From Actinacidiphila acidipaludis (GTDB lineage Bacteria; Actinomycetota; Actinomycetes; Streptomycetales; Streptomycetaceae): 64,000 nt of DNA. Numbering within the stretch: position 1 is the stretch's first letter; each line of letters starts with the position of its first letter. The notes below the pieces were generated by a model. The model had not been told where the DNA came from. It did no database searches and saw nothing but the letters and a program-made list of their open reading frames with translations. The stretch is taken from NCBI RefSeq assembly GCF_019890725.1, contig NZ_JAINZZ010000010.1, positions 104,662 through 168,661 on the forward strand. Direction: 5' to 3'. The translations under genes and the position numbers were made by a program. Below are positions 1 to 7,039 of this stretch, in pieces.

Positions 1-275
1 CCGGAACTCGCTCCATGGTGGTCTCGCGCCTCCTGCACTCGGCCTGTCCGCGGGACGGCATGCCTCGGACCAGTGTGCGGCCGCGGGGCTCTCCTGGGGA
101 GGCCGGTTCACCGGTTCGGGCGACAGATATATGCAGGGGGCTGTGGAGCGCCCGGAACAGCGGCACGATGGGGGCACTCTGGCGCGAACCGGTCGTGTCG
201 CGTGGGGCATGCCCGCTCGGCGTACCCGGGCACGCGCCGGAGGCCGGTCACGGCGGGAAAGGGAACAGCGTCGCC

Positions 276-707
276 ATGGCAGATCTCCAGGAAGCATCCG
301 TCACCCTGCCGAGCGACCCGGCGTCGGTCACGACGGCCCGCCGCTATGTGTGCGGCCTCCTCGCCGATTGGGGACTGCCACCCGGCGACGACGTGGTGGA
401 CGCGGTCCGGCTCATCGTCTCGGAGCTGGCCACCAACGCCGTGCTGCACACCTCCGGGCTGTCGCCGACGTTCACCGTCGACGTGCGCCTGGAGCGCAGC
501 GAGCAGCTCTACATCGGGGTCACCGACAGCCATCCGCGCCGCCCGCAGCGGCAGCGGGCGACCGCCGTCCAGCAGGACAACGGCCGCGGCATGGTGATCG
601 TGCGGCACCTCACCCAGGAGTCCGGCGGCCGGCTCGAGGTGACCCCGACCGAGGACGGCGGCAAGACGGTCTGGATCATGATCCCGTGGGCGGTCGCCGT
701 CACCTGA
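276..707 (+). CDS. ATP-binding protein, RsbW/SpoIIAB-like (HATPase_c)
   Basis: A 143-residue protein made of one histidine-kinase-like ATPase domain with no sensor or membrane part. The N-box is visible as SELATNAVLHT, and a G-box-like stretch (DNGRGMVIV) follows. Proteins of this shape in actinomycetes are anti-sigma or signalling kinases that bind or phosphorylate anti-anti-sigma partners in the cytoplasm. I chose the ATG at 276 because a GGGAAAGGGA ribosome site lies just upstream and the ATPase domain begins about 15 residues later. An upstream in-frame extension has non-coding-like composition. No anti-anti-sigma or sigma gene is adjacent, so the partner is unknown. It converges on the GNAT gene and their 3' ends overlap by 8 bases. 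Family call is firm; the biological role is inferred. Confidence 0.88.
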   Translation: MADLQEASVTLPSDPASVTTARRYVCGLLADWGLPPGDDVVDAVRLIVSELATNAVLHTSGLSPTFTVDVRLERSEQLYIGVTDSHPRRPQRQRATAVQQDNGRGMVIVRHLTQESGGRLEVTPTEDGGKTVWIMIPWAVAVT

Positions 708-1338
708 CCAGCAGCGCCTCCGCGCCGACGGGAGCGAAGCCGGCCGAGAGCAGAGCCCGGACGCCGGCCGCGTTCCCCGGGGCGACCTGAGCCCACAACG
801 CGGTTCCCCCCGGCACCAGATGGCGTGCCGCGCGGGCGAGCCGGCGTCCCAGGCCGTCGCCGCGGGCCGCGGGTTCGACCTCCAGCGCCGTCTCCCAACG
901 GCCCGCCACGCCACGGCCGATGACCAGCGTGCCGCCCGGCACGGTCCAGGCGCGCACCTCGTCGCGGTGCAGCAGCGCCCTGACGATCCTGGGGTGCGCC
1001 CGGTCGGTCGTCTCGGTCAGCTCCAGTGGCGGCGGGCCGGGAAGCGGCCCCGCGACGGTCAGCAGGTCGACGTTGTCGACGCGGCGGCCGGTCCGCTCGG
1101 TGAGCGCGGACAGGAACGGCGGGCAGAGCGGCGCGCCCAGGTCTCCTGGCGCCAGTAGCGCCCGGAGTTGGTCGTGGTCGGCGTCGGTGAACACCACGGT
1201 GTGCGCGGTGAAGGCGATGACTCCCGCGTCGCGCTGCGAGGGCTGGGGCAGGAAGGTCACCGACCCGTCGGGCGGCGGGAAGGCGCCGGAGGCGGCGCGG
1301 GCGAGGAGGCCCGCCAGATCGGGTGCGCCGTGCGTCAT
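700..1338 (-). CDS. GNAT family N-acetyltransferase
   Basis: A 212-residue protein whose C-terminal half has the acetyl-CoA-binding GNAT core: the block EVEPAARGDGLGRRLARAA is the usual R/Q-x-x-G-x-G/A loop, followed by the β-strand and helix with NAAGVRALLSAGFAPVG. The N-terminal part (GVIAFTAHTVVFTDAD) matches an actinobacterial subgroup with an extra lead domain. The substrate cannot be told from sequence. The ATG at 1338 is the first in-frame start after arginine-rich, non-coding-like sequence. It is cytoplasmic. It overlaps the end of the convergent ATPase gene by 8 bases, and nothing suggests a shared function. Confidence 0.85.
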   Translation of the reverse strand: MTHGAPDLAGLLARAASGAFPPPDGSVTFLPQPSQRDAGVIAFTAHTVVFTDADHDQLRALLAPGDLGAPLCPPFLSALTERTGRRVDNVDLLTVAGPLPGPPPLELTETTDRAHPRIVRALLHRDEVRAWTVPGGTLVIGRGVAGRWETALEVEPAARGDGLGRRLARAARHLVPGGTALWAQVAPGNAAGVRALLSAGFAPVGAEALLVR

Positions 1339-2623
1339 CGTCCCGATCCTGCCACCAGGGGCGCGATCCTGCGGACAGGTCGTCGAGATCGGCGCCGAAC
1401 CCGGCATCCCTGTCGGCGGGTTGGTGACACCCGGTACCGTGCACGACGCGTGAGCGCACCAGCGGCCGGGCGGTGGGAGACGTGCCGCGGTCCCGCACTC
1501 CCGAGGCGGCACGCCTCCCCGACCGGCGCGGCCGGTCGCCCGGCGGTGCGGGTCGCACCCTCCCCGACCCGCACGGCCCGCCCGACTCCCTGTGGGCGCC
1601 GGCGCATCGGCAGGAGAAGGTCCGATGCACACGGACACCCGCCCGGGCGGACCCGCGCCGGCCACCTGCGCCGCAGCGAGGGGCCGCCGTCCGGATCCGG
1701 CGACGCGCGGGACGCCCCGCGCCGCATCGCCGTCCTGATCAGGCACATCACCGCCGTCCCGCTCCGCGAGCCGGGACCGCTCGCCGGGCGGCTGGTGGTG
1801 CCGAATGTGATGCCGAACGTGGTGCCGACCGCGTCGTGGCCGCTGTACGAGCGGGCTCAGGGCTCGGGCGGAACCGGCCGGACCGGCCCTGTCGATCGCC
1901 GGCGGCTCACTCCTCTCCGAGCGTGGCCGGCGTACCCGGGACCGGCCGCGCGCTGCCCCGGTCCGGCCGGCCGATCTGCTGATCGGCATGACGTGCCGGT
2001 GTTCGGCGTGCTCGCCCTTCGCCAGGCGATGGTGCCGGGCCCCGGCGTCGCCGTGTTCGGCATGCCGGTGGCCGCGCCGGGTCCGCTGGTGAGCCTGTGC
2101 CGCGCGGGGACCGGCGCTGCTCGGGATGGATCGGGATGGGTCGGCGTGGGATCGCGATGCGAGAGGCCGCCGGTGTGCCGGTCCGCGGCCACGGCCGGCG
2201 GTCGGCGGTGTTCGGCATCGGCGCCCGGTGCCGAACCACACCGGGTGCCGCGCCGGTCCCGCTGTCCACGCTGCCGTGCCGTCGGCGGCCGGTCGGCCGG
2301 CTCTCGCCCGGGTACCGGGCGGCCCCTACGCTGCGGCACGCCGCGGCGGGCGACACCGCCCCGACTGTGCGCGGGGCCGCCGTGCTGCTCGCCGTGGGCG
2401 CGGCCGGCGAGCGGTGGCCCGCCGGCGGGTGGCCCGCGGTTGGGGCCGGAAACCGGAGCTATGACGCCGGGGCCGGCACCAAACCCGGGCCCGGACGCTG
2501 CGGCGGTACTGCCGCGGGCGTGGACGTGGCGGGTCAGGACGTCGGGGAAGACGCCCGGACGATCGCGGAGGAGGAAGGCCAGGAGTTCGTCGAGCGGTCC
2601 TGGCCCCAGGGAGCCGGCGCCGT
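1339..2623. other. 1.3 kb without a convincing gene; possible decayed coding sequence
   Basis: No reading frame here gives a recognisable protein; the long frames are arginine-rich shadows. Two short plus-frame patches (about 1735-1860 and 1985-2105) do have strong third-position GC bias and give non-random peptides (VVPNVMPNVVP and VPVFGVLALRQ). The word GTGTTCGGC recurs at 1999, 2050 and 2209, and ATGCCGAACGTG-like units repeat near 1798-1830. The patches lie in one frame but are separated by stretches that lose coding bias. This looks more like a degraded gene or low-complexity spacer than an intact gene. On the minus strand at about 2500-2600 a short peptide (LDELLAFLLRDRPG) also looks protein-like but has no start. 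Confidence 0.4.
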
Positions 2624-3121
2624 TCACGCGACGCGGCCGTACCAGACGCTCTTGGTCCAGATCCGTTCGAGACGGACCGTCGAACCGGTCCTGGGCGCGT
2701 GCCAGATGCGGTTGTGCCCGGCGTAGATGCCCACGTGGTAGACCGACGAGGAGGACGATCCGGCGTGGAAGAACACCAGGTCGCCGACGTGCCGCGCGGA
2801 GGCGGAGATGTGCCGGGTGCTGTTGTACTGGGCGGCGGCCGTGCGGGGGAGCGTCTTGCCCGCGGCCTTGAACGAGTAGAGCGTCAGCCCCGAGCAGTCG
2901 AACCGGTAGGGCCCGCTCGCTCCCCACTGGTAGGGCGCGCCCTGCTTGGAGGCCGCGATGTCCATGGCCCGCGTGGACAGTGCCGCGGCCTGCGCGGACT
3001 GGGCGACGCCGGGGATCAGGGCGGGGGTGGCGACCGCCGCGGCGGTCAGCACGGACGCGGCCCCGAACCGGGTCAGCCGTGCGGAGACGGGATGGGAGGT
3101 CGTGTGGTGGAGCGCGAGCAT
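2624..3121 (-). CDS. Secreted NlpC/P60 (C40) peptidoglycan endopeptidase
   Basis: A 165-residue exported enzyme. Residues 1-45 form a signal peptide with a hydrophobic core ending in SAQAAA. The rest is an NlpC/P60 domain that cleaves stem-peptide bonds in peptidoglycan. The nucleophile Cys lies in RFDCSGLT, the catalytic His in VYHVGIYAG, and the third polar residue is probably the His in NRIWHAPRTG. It is a minimal form with no coiled coil, LysM or SH3b domain, so wall binding must come from elsewhere. The ATG at 3121 is correct because a c-di-AMP riboswitch fills the DNA just upstream. Control by c-di-AMP, as for other Streptomyces wall hydrolases, is the expected regulation. Confidence 0.92.
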   Translation of the reverse strand: MLALHHTTSHPVSARLTRFGAASVLTAAAVATPALIPGVAQSAQAAALSTRAMDIAASKQGAPYQWGASGPYRFDCSGLTLYSFKAAGKTLPRTAAAQYNSTRHISASARHVGDLVFFHAGSSSSSVYHVGIYAGHNRIWHAPRTGSTVRLERIWTKSVWYGRVA

Positions 3122-3125
3122 GCGC

Positions 3126-3290
3126 AACCCTTCGTCGTCAGCCTGCGAAGGATGACCTGTCGGGTTCGAGCAGGCGAAGATGCTCGGCCGCTGTGCTGCG
3201 GCTTCACCCCAAGAGGCGGTCCGGTGGAGGCCGGGTTCCGCCCCGTCGTGCTGGGTCCTCCGCTCCTGCCGCGTGCACTCGTGTCGACCT
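3126..3290 (-). promoter_or_regulatory. Cyclic di-AMP riboswitch (ydaO/yuaA leader)
   Basis: Read on the minus strand, the leader of the NlpC/P60 gene contains the conserved blocks of the ydaO class in order: GGAGCGGAGGACCC, then CTTGGGGTGAAGCCG, then CGAACCCGACAGGTCA, then CGCAGGC followed by a purine-rich run just before the ATG. In Streptomyces these leaders sit before cell-wall hydrolase genes and turn expression down when c-di-AMP is high. The ends are approximate because the outer helices were not folded. Confidence 0.88.
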
Positions 3291-3671
3291 GGCGTCCGCG
3301 CGGCGGCAGGATTGGGCGTCCGCTCGGACCGCCCCGTCACGGCGACGGGGGCTTGTCGTCACCACGGATGGTTACGCAGGAAACCGCCCGATGTGGTGCT
3401 GAAAACGCGCTATGTGAGCCTCGTCACATTTCACCTATCCGAGTGAACGGCCTCGCCGGAAGCGTTCGCTGACGACGCGTCCGCGACGCTGACCAGGCGT
3501 GATGGGGCGCCGGGCGAGGCCGTCCAGCCGACATGCGCAATTCCGGGCCGAATTGACAAACCCAGTCGGATACCCCCAATGGAATGACCAAAACGGTCAC
3601 CGTGTCGGGCGTGTCGGCGGCGAACGGGGGGCCGGATCGGCCGTTTTCGCGCGAGGACCCTCATTCCGGCC
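3291..3671. other. Intergenic region upstream of the riboswitch
   Basis: About 380 bases between the riboswitch and the small gene ending at 3672. It is less GC-rich than its surroundings near 3400-3440 and 3540-3600, which would fit the promoter of the riboswitch-controlled transcript. No open frame has coding character, and I see no terminator hairpin. Confidence 0.45.
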
Positions 3672-3989
3672 TCAGTGGGGCGGTGGTTCCTTCGCGTCGG
3701 ACACCACCGTGACCAGGGTGGACCGGCGTTCACCGTCCAGGACGCGCAGCGCCCGCGCCAGCGTGGCCTGGTGAAGTTCCGTCTCGCCGCGCATGTGCAT
3801 GGTGGTGAGCGCGTCCTTCAGGGCCGTGGCCCGTCCGACCAGCGCCTGAGCCGCCCGCAGCGCACGGTAAGTGTCCGTCGTGCGGGAGGGGTTGATCTTG
3901 CCCAGGAGGTCGACGACCTCCAGGTAGCAGTCGACGACCTCGCCTTCGGAGCGGGTGAGGGCGGGCAGCGGGGGCAGTTCGGGCACCAC
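3672..3989 (-). CDS. Conserved hypothetical protein downstream of clpP
   Basis: A 105-residue, charged, largely helical protein with no signal peptide or membrane segment. It begins at a GTG only 6 bases past the clpP stop codon, so it is almost certainly co-translated with clpP. The middle is rich in Leu, Ala and Arg in a heptad-like pattern (YRALRAAQALVGRATALKDALTT), suggesting a helical bundle. I recognise no domain. Its position suggests a role tied to this Clp protease, such as an adaptor or stability factor, but that is inferred only from the operon. Confidence 0.65.
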   Translation of the reverse strand: MVPELPPLPALTRSEGEVVDCYLEVVDLLGKINPSRTTDTYRALRAAQALVGRATALKDALTTMHMRGETELHQATLARALRVLDGERRSTLVTVVSDAKEPPPH

Positions 3990-3995
3990 CGGGGA

Positions 3996-4631
3996 TCACC
4001 GCAGGCCGGAGGAGGCGCCGTTGGTCTTCCGACTGGTCGTCAGACGGTCCACCAGGCCGTACGCGAGCGCCGATTCCGCGTCGAACACCTTGTCGCGTTC
4101 GATGTCGGTACGGATGCGGTCCGCGTCCTGGCCGGTGTGCCGGATCAGCAGCGTCTCCAACTGCTCACGCGTGCGGAGCAGTTCGTTGGCCTGGATCTCC
4201 AAGTCGGACACGTCGCCCTGGATGGCCTCGCTCATCGACGGCTGGTGGATCAGGATCCGCGCACCCGGGGTGATCATCCGCTTGCCCGGGTGGCCGGCGG
4301 CCAGCAGGACCGCGGCGGCCGACGCGGCCTGGCCGATGCAGACCGTCGCCACGTCGCAGGTGACGAACTGCATCGTGTCGTAGATCGCGGTCATGGCCGA
4401 GAAGGAGCCGCCCGGCGAGTTGATGTACAGGTGGACGTCCTGCTCGGGCGCGGCGCTCTCCAGGTGGATGAGCTGCGCCATCACGTCGTTGGCCGACGTG
4501 TCGTCGATCTGGGTGCCGAGGAAGACGATCCGCTCCTGCAGCAGCTTGGAGTACGGATCCATCGTGCGGACGCCGTTGCTGCTGCGCTCGGTGAACTCCG
4601 GCAGGACGTAGCGGGCGGTGGGTCGGAACAT
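3996..4631 (-). CDS. clpP: ATP-dependent Clp protease proteolytic subunit
   Basis: A 211-residue ClpP serine peptidase. The triad is complete: Ser104 in [11 protein letters not shown], His129 in ILIHQPSMS and Asp180 in [11 protein letters not shown]. The LYINSPGGS strand and GLVDRL tail are typical. It forms the barrel that degrades proteins unfolded by ClpX or ClpC. The N-terminus (about 20 residues before MDPYSKLL) fits a processed propeptide. Streptomyces have several clpP genes, usually in pairs (clpP1/P2, clpP3/P4). This one stands alone with a small hypothetical gene, so it is most like the accessory clpP3 type. It is divergent from a Phd antitoxin gene across 60 bases. Confidence 0.93.
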   Translation of the reverse strand: MFRPTARYVLPEFTERSSNGVRTMDPYSKLLQERIVFLGTQIDDTSANDVMAQLIHLESAAPEQDVHLYINSPGGSFSAMTAIYDTMQFVTCDVATVCIGQAASAAAVLLAAGHPGKRMITPGARILIHQPSMSEAIQGDVSDLEIQANELLRTREQLETLLIRHTGQDADRIRTDIERDKVFDAESALAYGLVDRLTTSRKTNGASSGLR

Positions 4632-4663
4632 CGCGGTGCACCTCCGTCTGAACAAAATGTACA

Positions 4664-4684
4664 GGACGTACGTCCCGTTATGAT
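4664..4684. promoter_or_regulatory. Palindrome and -10 element between clpP and phd
   Basis: The 60-base gap holds a perfect 12-base palindrome, GGACGTACGTCC (4664-4675). It is followed by TATGAT (4679-4684), an ideal -10 hexamer for the plus strand. The antitoxin ATG at 4692 lies 8 bases past that hexamer, so transcription could begin at or next to the start codon. The palindrome is a likely operator for autorepression by the Phd protein; this is inferred from position. Confidence 0.5.
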
Positions 4685-4691
4685 GGGGAGC

Positions 4692-4985
4692 ATGACCCAC
4701 GACGTCCCGGTGACACAAGCGCGTGCACAGCTCGCGGACCTCATCAACCGCGTCGTCTACGGCGGTGAACAGGTGGTGCTGACCCGCCATGGCAAGCCGC
4801 TGGTCGCCCTGGTCTCCGCCGCTGACCTGCAACGACTGCGGGATCTTGAAGCGGCGGAGGACGAGCAGGTGATCAGCACGGTCTCGTCCGTCGGCGGCCG
4901 GGCGTCCGCCACGGGCGAACGCCGGACGTTCGGAATCGCCGCGGAGCACCGCGGATCCGCGACCGGGGACCGGCCGTCCTCCTAG
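4692..4985 (+). CDS. Phd/YefM family antitoxin, without an adjacent toxin
   Basis: A 97-residue protein whose first 55 residues form the Phd/YefM fold: [15 protein letters not shown], then [22 protein letters not shown]. These proteins bind DNA as dimers through the N-terminus and neutralise a toxin with the C-terminus. Here the C-terminal 40 residues are low-complexity and polar. No Doc, RelE/YoeB or PIN gene follows; the next gene is a convergent LysR regulator 48 bases away. It may act as a plain repressor, perhaps of clpP and itself. I chose the ATG at 4692 over the ones at 4680 and 4683 because GGGGAG lies before it. Confidence 0.85.
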   Translation: MTHDVPVTQARAQLADLINRVVYGGEQVVLTRHGKPLVALVSAADLQRLRDLEAAEDEQVISTVSSVGGRASATGERRTFGIAAEHRGSATGDRPSS

Positions 4986-5033
4986 CCGGGCCCTCTCAGC
5001 CCGTTCGGCGTCTCGGCGGTTCTCGGCGGGTTC

Positions 5034-5912
5034 TCAGCGGGCGGCGCCGCGGCGCAGTGCGGCCAGCAGCAGGGCGATCTCCTTGTGCGGGCCCGGCCGC
5101 AGCACCGCCTCGACGTGGTGGACCAGCCGGGGTGCGGTGAGCGGGGCCGCGGCGGGGCCCGCCGCGGAGCGGGGGAGGACGGCCAAGCCGTGGGCGGCGT
5201 GGACCAGTTCGTGGACGACCCGGGTGTCGGCGCCCGTGTATTGCAGCGCGGCAGGACAGGCGCCGGGTACGGCCGCGCGCAGTTCGGCGAGCGGAACGGC
5301 GGCCGCGGGGGCGTCCAGCCACAGGGCGTCCCCGAGATCGGACAGATCGAGTCCGGACCGCCCGGCCAGCGGGTGGCCCGGCGGCAGCAGCACCGCCAGC
5401 GGCTCCTCGCCCACCGCCTCCCTGACCAGACCCTCGGCCTCCGGCAGGTGCAGCGGGTCGGTCGGTGCGACGGCACCGGACACCAGACCGAGATCGACGT
5501 CGCCCGCGGCGACCCCGCCCACCACGCCGGCGGCGTCGGACAGCAGCACGGACGGCTCCGCGCGCGGCAGCTCCGCCCGCACCTCGGCCAGGGCGCGCGC
5601 CGCCGCGGCGCCGAAAGCGAGCGCGGTGGCGCCGACCGCCAGCCGGCTCCCAGGTGTCCGGGCGACCCGGGCTACGTCGGCTCGCGCGGCGGCGAGCCGG
5701 GCCAGCAGCGGGCCCGTGTGGTCCAGCAGCCGCGCGCCGGCCTCCGTCGGGGCCACCGGGCGGCGGCCGAGGAGTTCCACGCCCAGGTCCGCCTCCAGCG
5801 CCGCGATGTGCTGCGAGACCGCGGACTGCGTGTATCCCAGCTCGCGCGCCGCGGCGGAGAAGGACCCCAGCCGGGCGACCGCGGTGAACGTGCGCAGCAG
5901 ATGTGGATCCAT
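5034..5912 (-). CDS. LysR family transcriptional regulator
   Basis: A 292-residue LysR-type regulator. The helix-turn-helix occupies residues 1-60 (LRTFTAVARLGSFSAAARELGYTQSAVSQHI), and residues 90-290 form a periplasmic-binding-like effector domain. The effector is unknown. It is divergent from the CTP-synthase-tail-like gene at 6136, with a LysR-type dyad in the gap, so that gene is the likely target. The ATG at 5912 gives the canonical MDPHLLRTF start. Confidence 0.93.
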   Translation of the reverse strand: MDPHLLRTFTAVARLGSFSAAARELGYTQSAVSQHIAALEADLGVELLGRRPVAPTEAGARLLDHTGPLLARLAAARADVARVARTPGSRLAVGATALAFGAAAARALAEVRAELPRAEPSVLLSDAAGVVGGVAAGDVDLGLVSGAVAPTDPLHLPEAEGLVREAVGEEPLAVLLPPGHPLAGRSGLDLSDLGDALWLDAPAAAVPLAELRAAVPGACPAALQYTGADTRVVHELVHAAHGLAVLPRSAAGPAAAPLTAPRLVHHVEAVLRPGPHKEIALLLAALRRGAAR

Positions 5913-6063
5913 GGCTCCGGCCCTCCGTCCTTCCCGCGCCGCGTACACCGGTCCGGCGCGCGTCCGTCCAGCGCGCGCTGTGACCTGGCCCTTCCGACGA
6001 GGCCCGTCGGTCGGCTCGGCGACCCTTCCACGAGCCCGGGGCCGGCCGCCGCTCAGTCCGGTC

Positions 6064-6078
6064 ATCAGTATCCCTGAT
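6064..6078. promoter_or_regulatory. Candidate LysR binding dyad
   Basis: ATCAG-TATCC-CTGAT is a perfect 5-5-5 inverted repeat of T-N11-A shape. It lies between the divergent LysR gene and the gene at 6136, about 60 bases before the latter. Both the spacing and the partial dyad that follows (TGATACC...AATCATCG) fit a LysR recognition site. Confidence 0.55.
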
Positions 6079-6135
6079 ACCGCGACCGCGAATCATCGTT
6101 GGACGTGATGCCGGGCCCGCCGCCACGATGACGCC

Positions 6136-6993
6136 ATGACCACGACCATGACCATGACCATGACCCCGGAACCGGCGGCCGCGCCTGCCCGCCCCGCCCG
6201 TATCGCCCTCGTCGGCGACCGCTCCCCGCACGTGCGCGCCCACCAGCGCGTCCCCGCCCTCCTCCAGGCCCTCCGCGACCGGCACGCCCTCGCGGCCGAG
6301 GCCTACTGGATCGCCACCCCCGACGCCGAACCGCCCGGCGCCGTAGCGGAGTTCGACGCCGTCTGGCTGCTGCCCGGCAGCCCCTACCGCAGTGAGGCCG
6401 GCGCGCTGGCGGCCGTCCGCACCGCCCGTGAGCAGGGCATCCCCTTCCTCGGCACCTGTGGCGGCTTCCAACACGCCCTGCTGGAGTACGCGCGGACCGT
6501 GTGCGGCCTGACGAGCGCCCGGCACGCCGAGAACGACCCGGACGGCGACTCCTCCGCGGTGCTGATCGCCCCGCTGACCTGCTCACTGGTGGGGCACGAG
6601 GGGCGGCTGCGCACCGCGCCGGGCAGCCTCGCCGAACGCCTGCTCGGCAGCCGCGAGACCGTCGAACGCTTTCACTGCGCGTACGGACCCGTCCCCGGCC
6701 TGCTGCCGCAACTGGAGGCCGCGGGGATGCGCTTCACCGGGCACGACCCCGACGGCGCGGTCCGGGTCGCCGAACTGCCCGGTCATCCCTTCTGGCTCGC
6801 CACCCTCTTCCAGCCGGAACTGGCCGGTGACGGCAGCGTCCCGCATCCCTACGTCCGGGCGCTCGCCGAGGCCGCCGTCACCCGTGCGGCGCAGGCCAAC
6901 TCCGGTAAGGAATCACGCTTTGATGAAGAATCACCCGCCTGGCCTGTTCACAGCCGGCACACAGGGGAAAAGATTCGCACCTCACTACTGTGA
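6136..6993 (+). CDS. CTP synthase C-terminal region-related protein (class I GATase-like)
   Basis: A 285-residue protein resembling only the glutaminase half of CTP synthase, with no synthetase domain. The nucleophile elbow is present (GTCGGFQHALLEY, Cys108). Where active amidotransferases have HPE, this protein reads FQPE (Gln226, Glu228), so the catalytic His is absent. This matches the family called CTP synthase C-terminal region-related (seleno)protein, whose function is unknown; a second conserved Cys sits at 181 (ERFHCAYG). The first ten residues come from an ATGACC hexamer repeat. Residues after about 240 are atypical and may be a read-through extension. It is probably controlled by the divergent LysR protein. 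Confidence 0.82.
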   Translation: MTTTMTMTMTPEPAAAPARPARIALVGDRSPHVRAHQRVPALLQALRDRHALAAEAYWIATPDAEPPGAVAEFDAVWLLPGSPYRSEAGALAAVRTAREQGIPFLGTCGGFQHALLEYARTVCGLTSARHAENDPDGDSSAVLIAPLTCSLVGHEGRLRTAPGSLAERLLGSRETVERFHCAYGPVPGLLPQLEAAGMRFTGHDPDGAVRVAELPGHPFWLATLFQPELAGDGSVPHPYVRALAEAAVTRAAQANSGKESRFDEESPAWPVHSRHTGEKIRTSLL

Positions 6994-7039
6994 TCGCCGT
7001 GGGCACAAGCCACGGTCTGTCAGGGGGAGGTTCCGAACC

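Noticed and set aside
1..275. Possible partial gene at the left edge
   Set aside because: Frames here lack coding bias, and nothing joins the ATPase domain; only the ATG at 276 is supported.
1168..2871. Long plus-strand frame across the gene-poor region
   Set aside because: The translation is arginine- and proline-rich with no domain and it runs antisense into two real genes; it is typical of shadow frames in GC-rich DNA.
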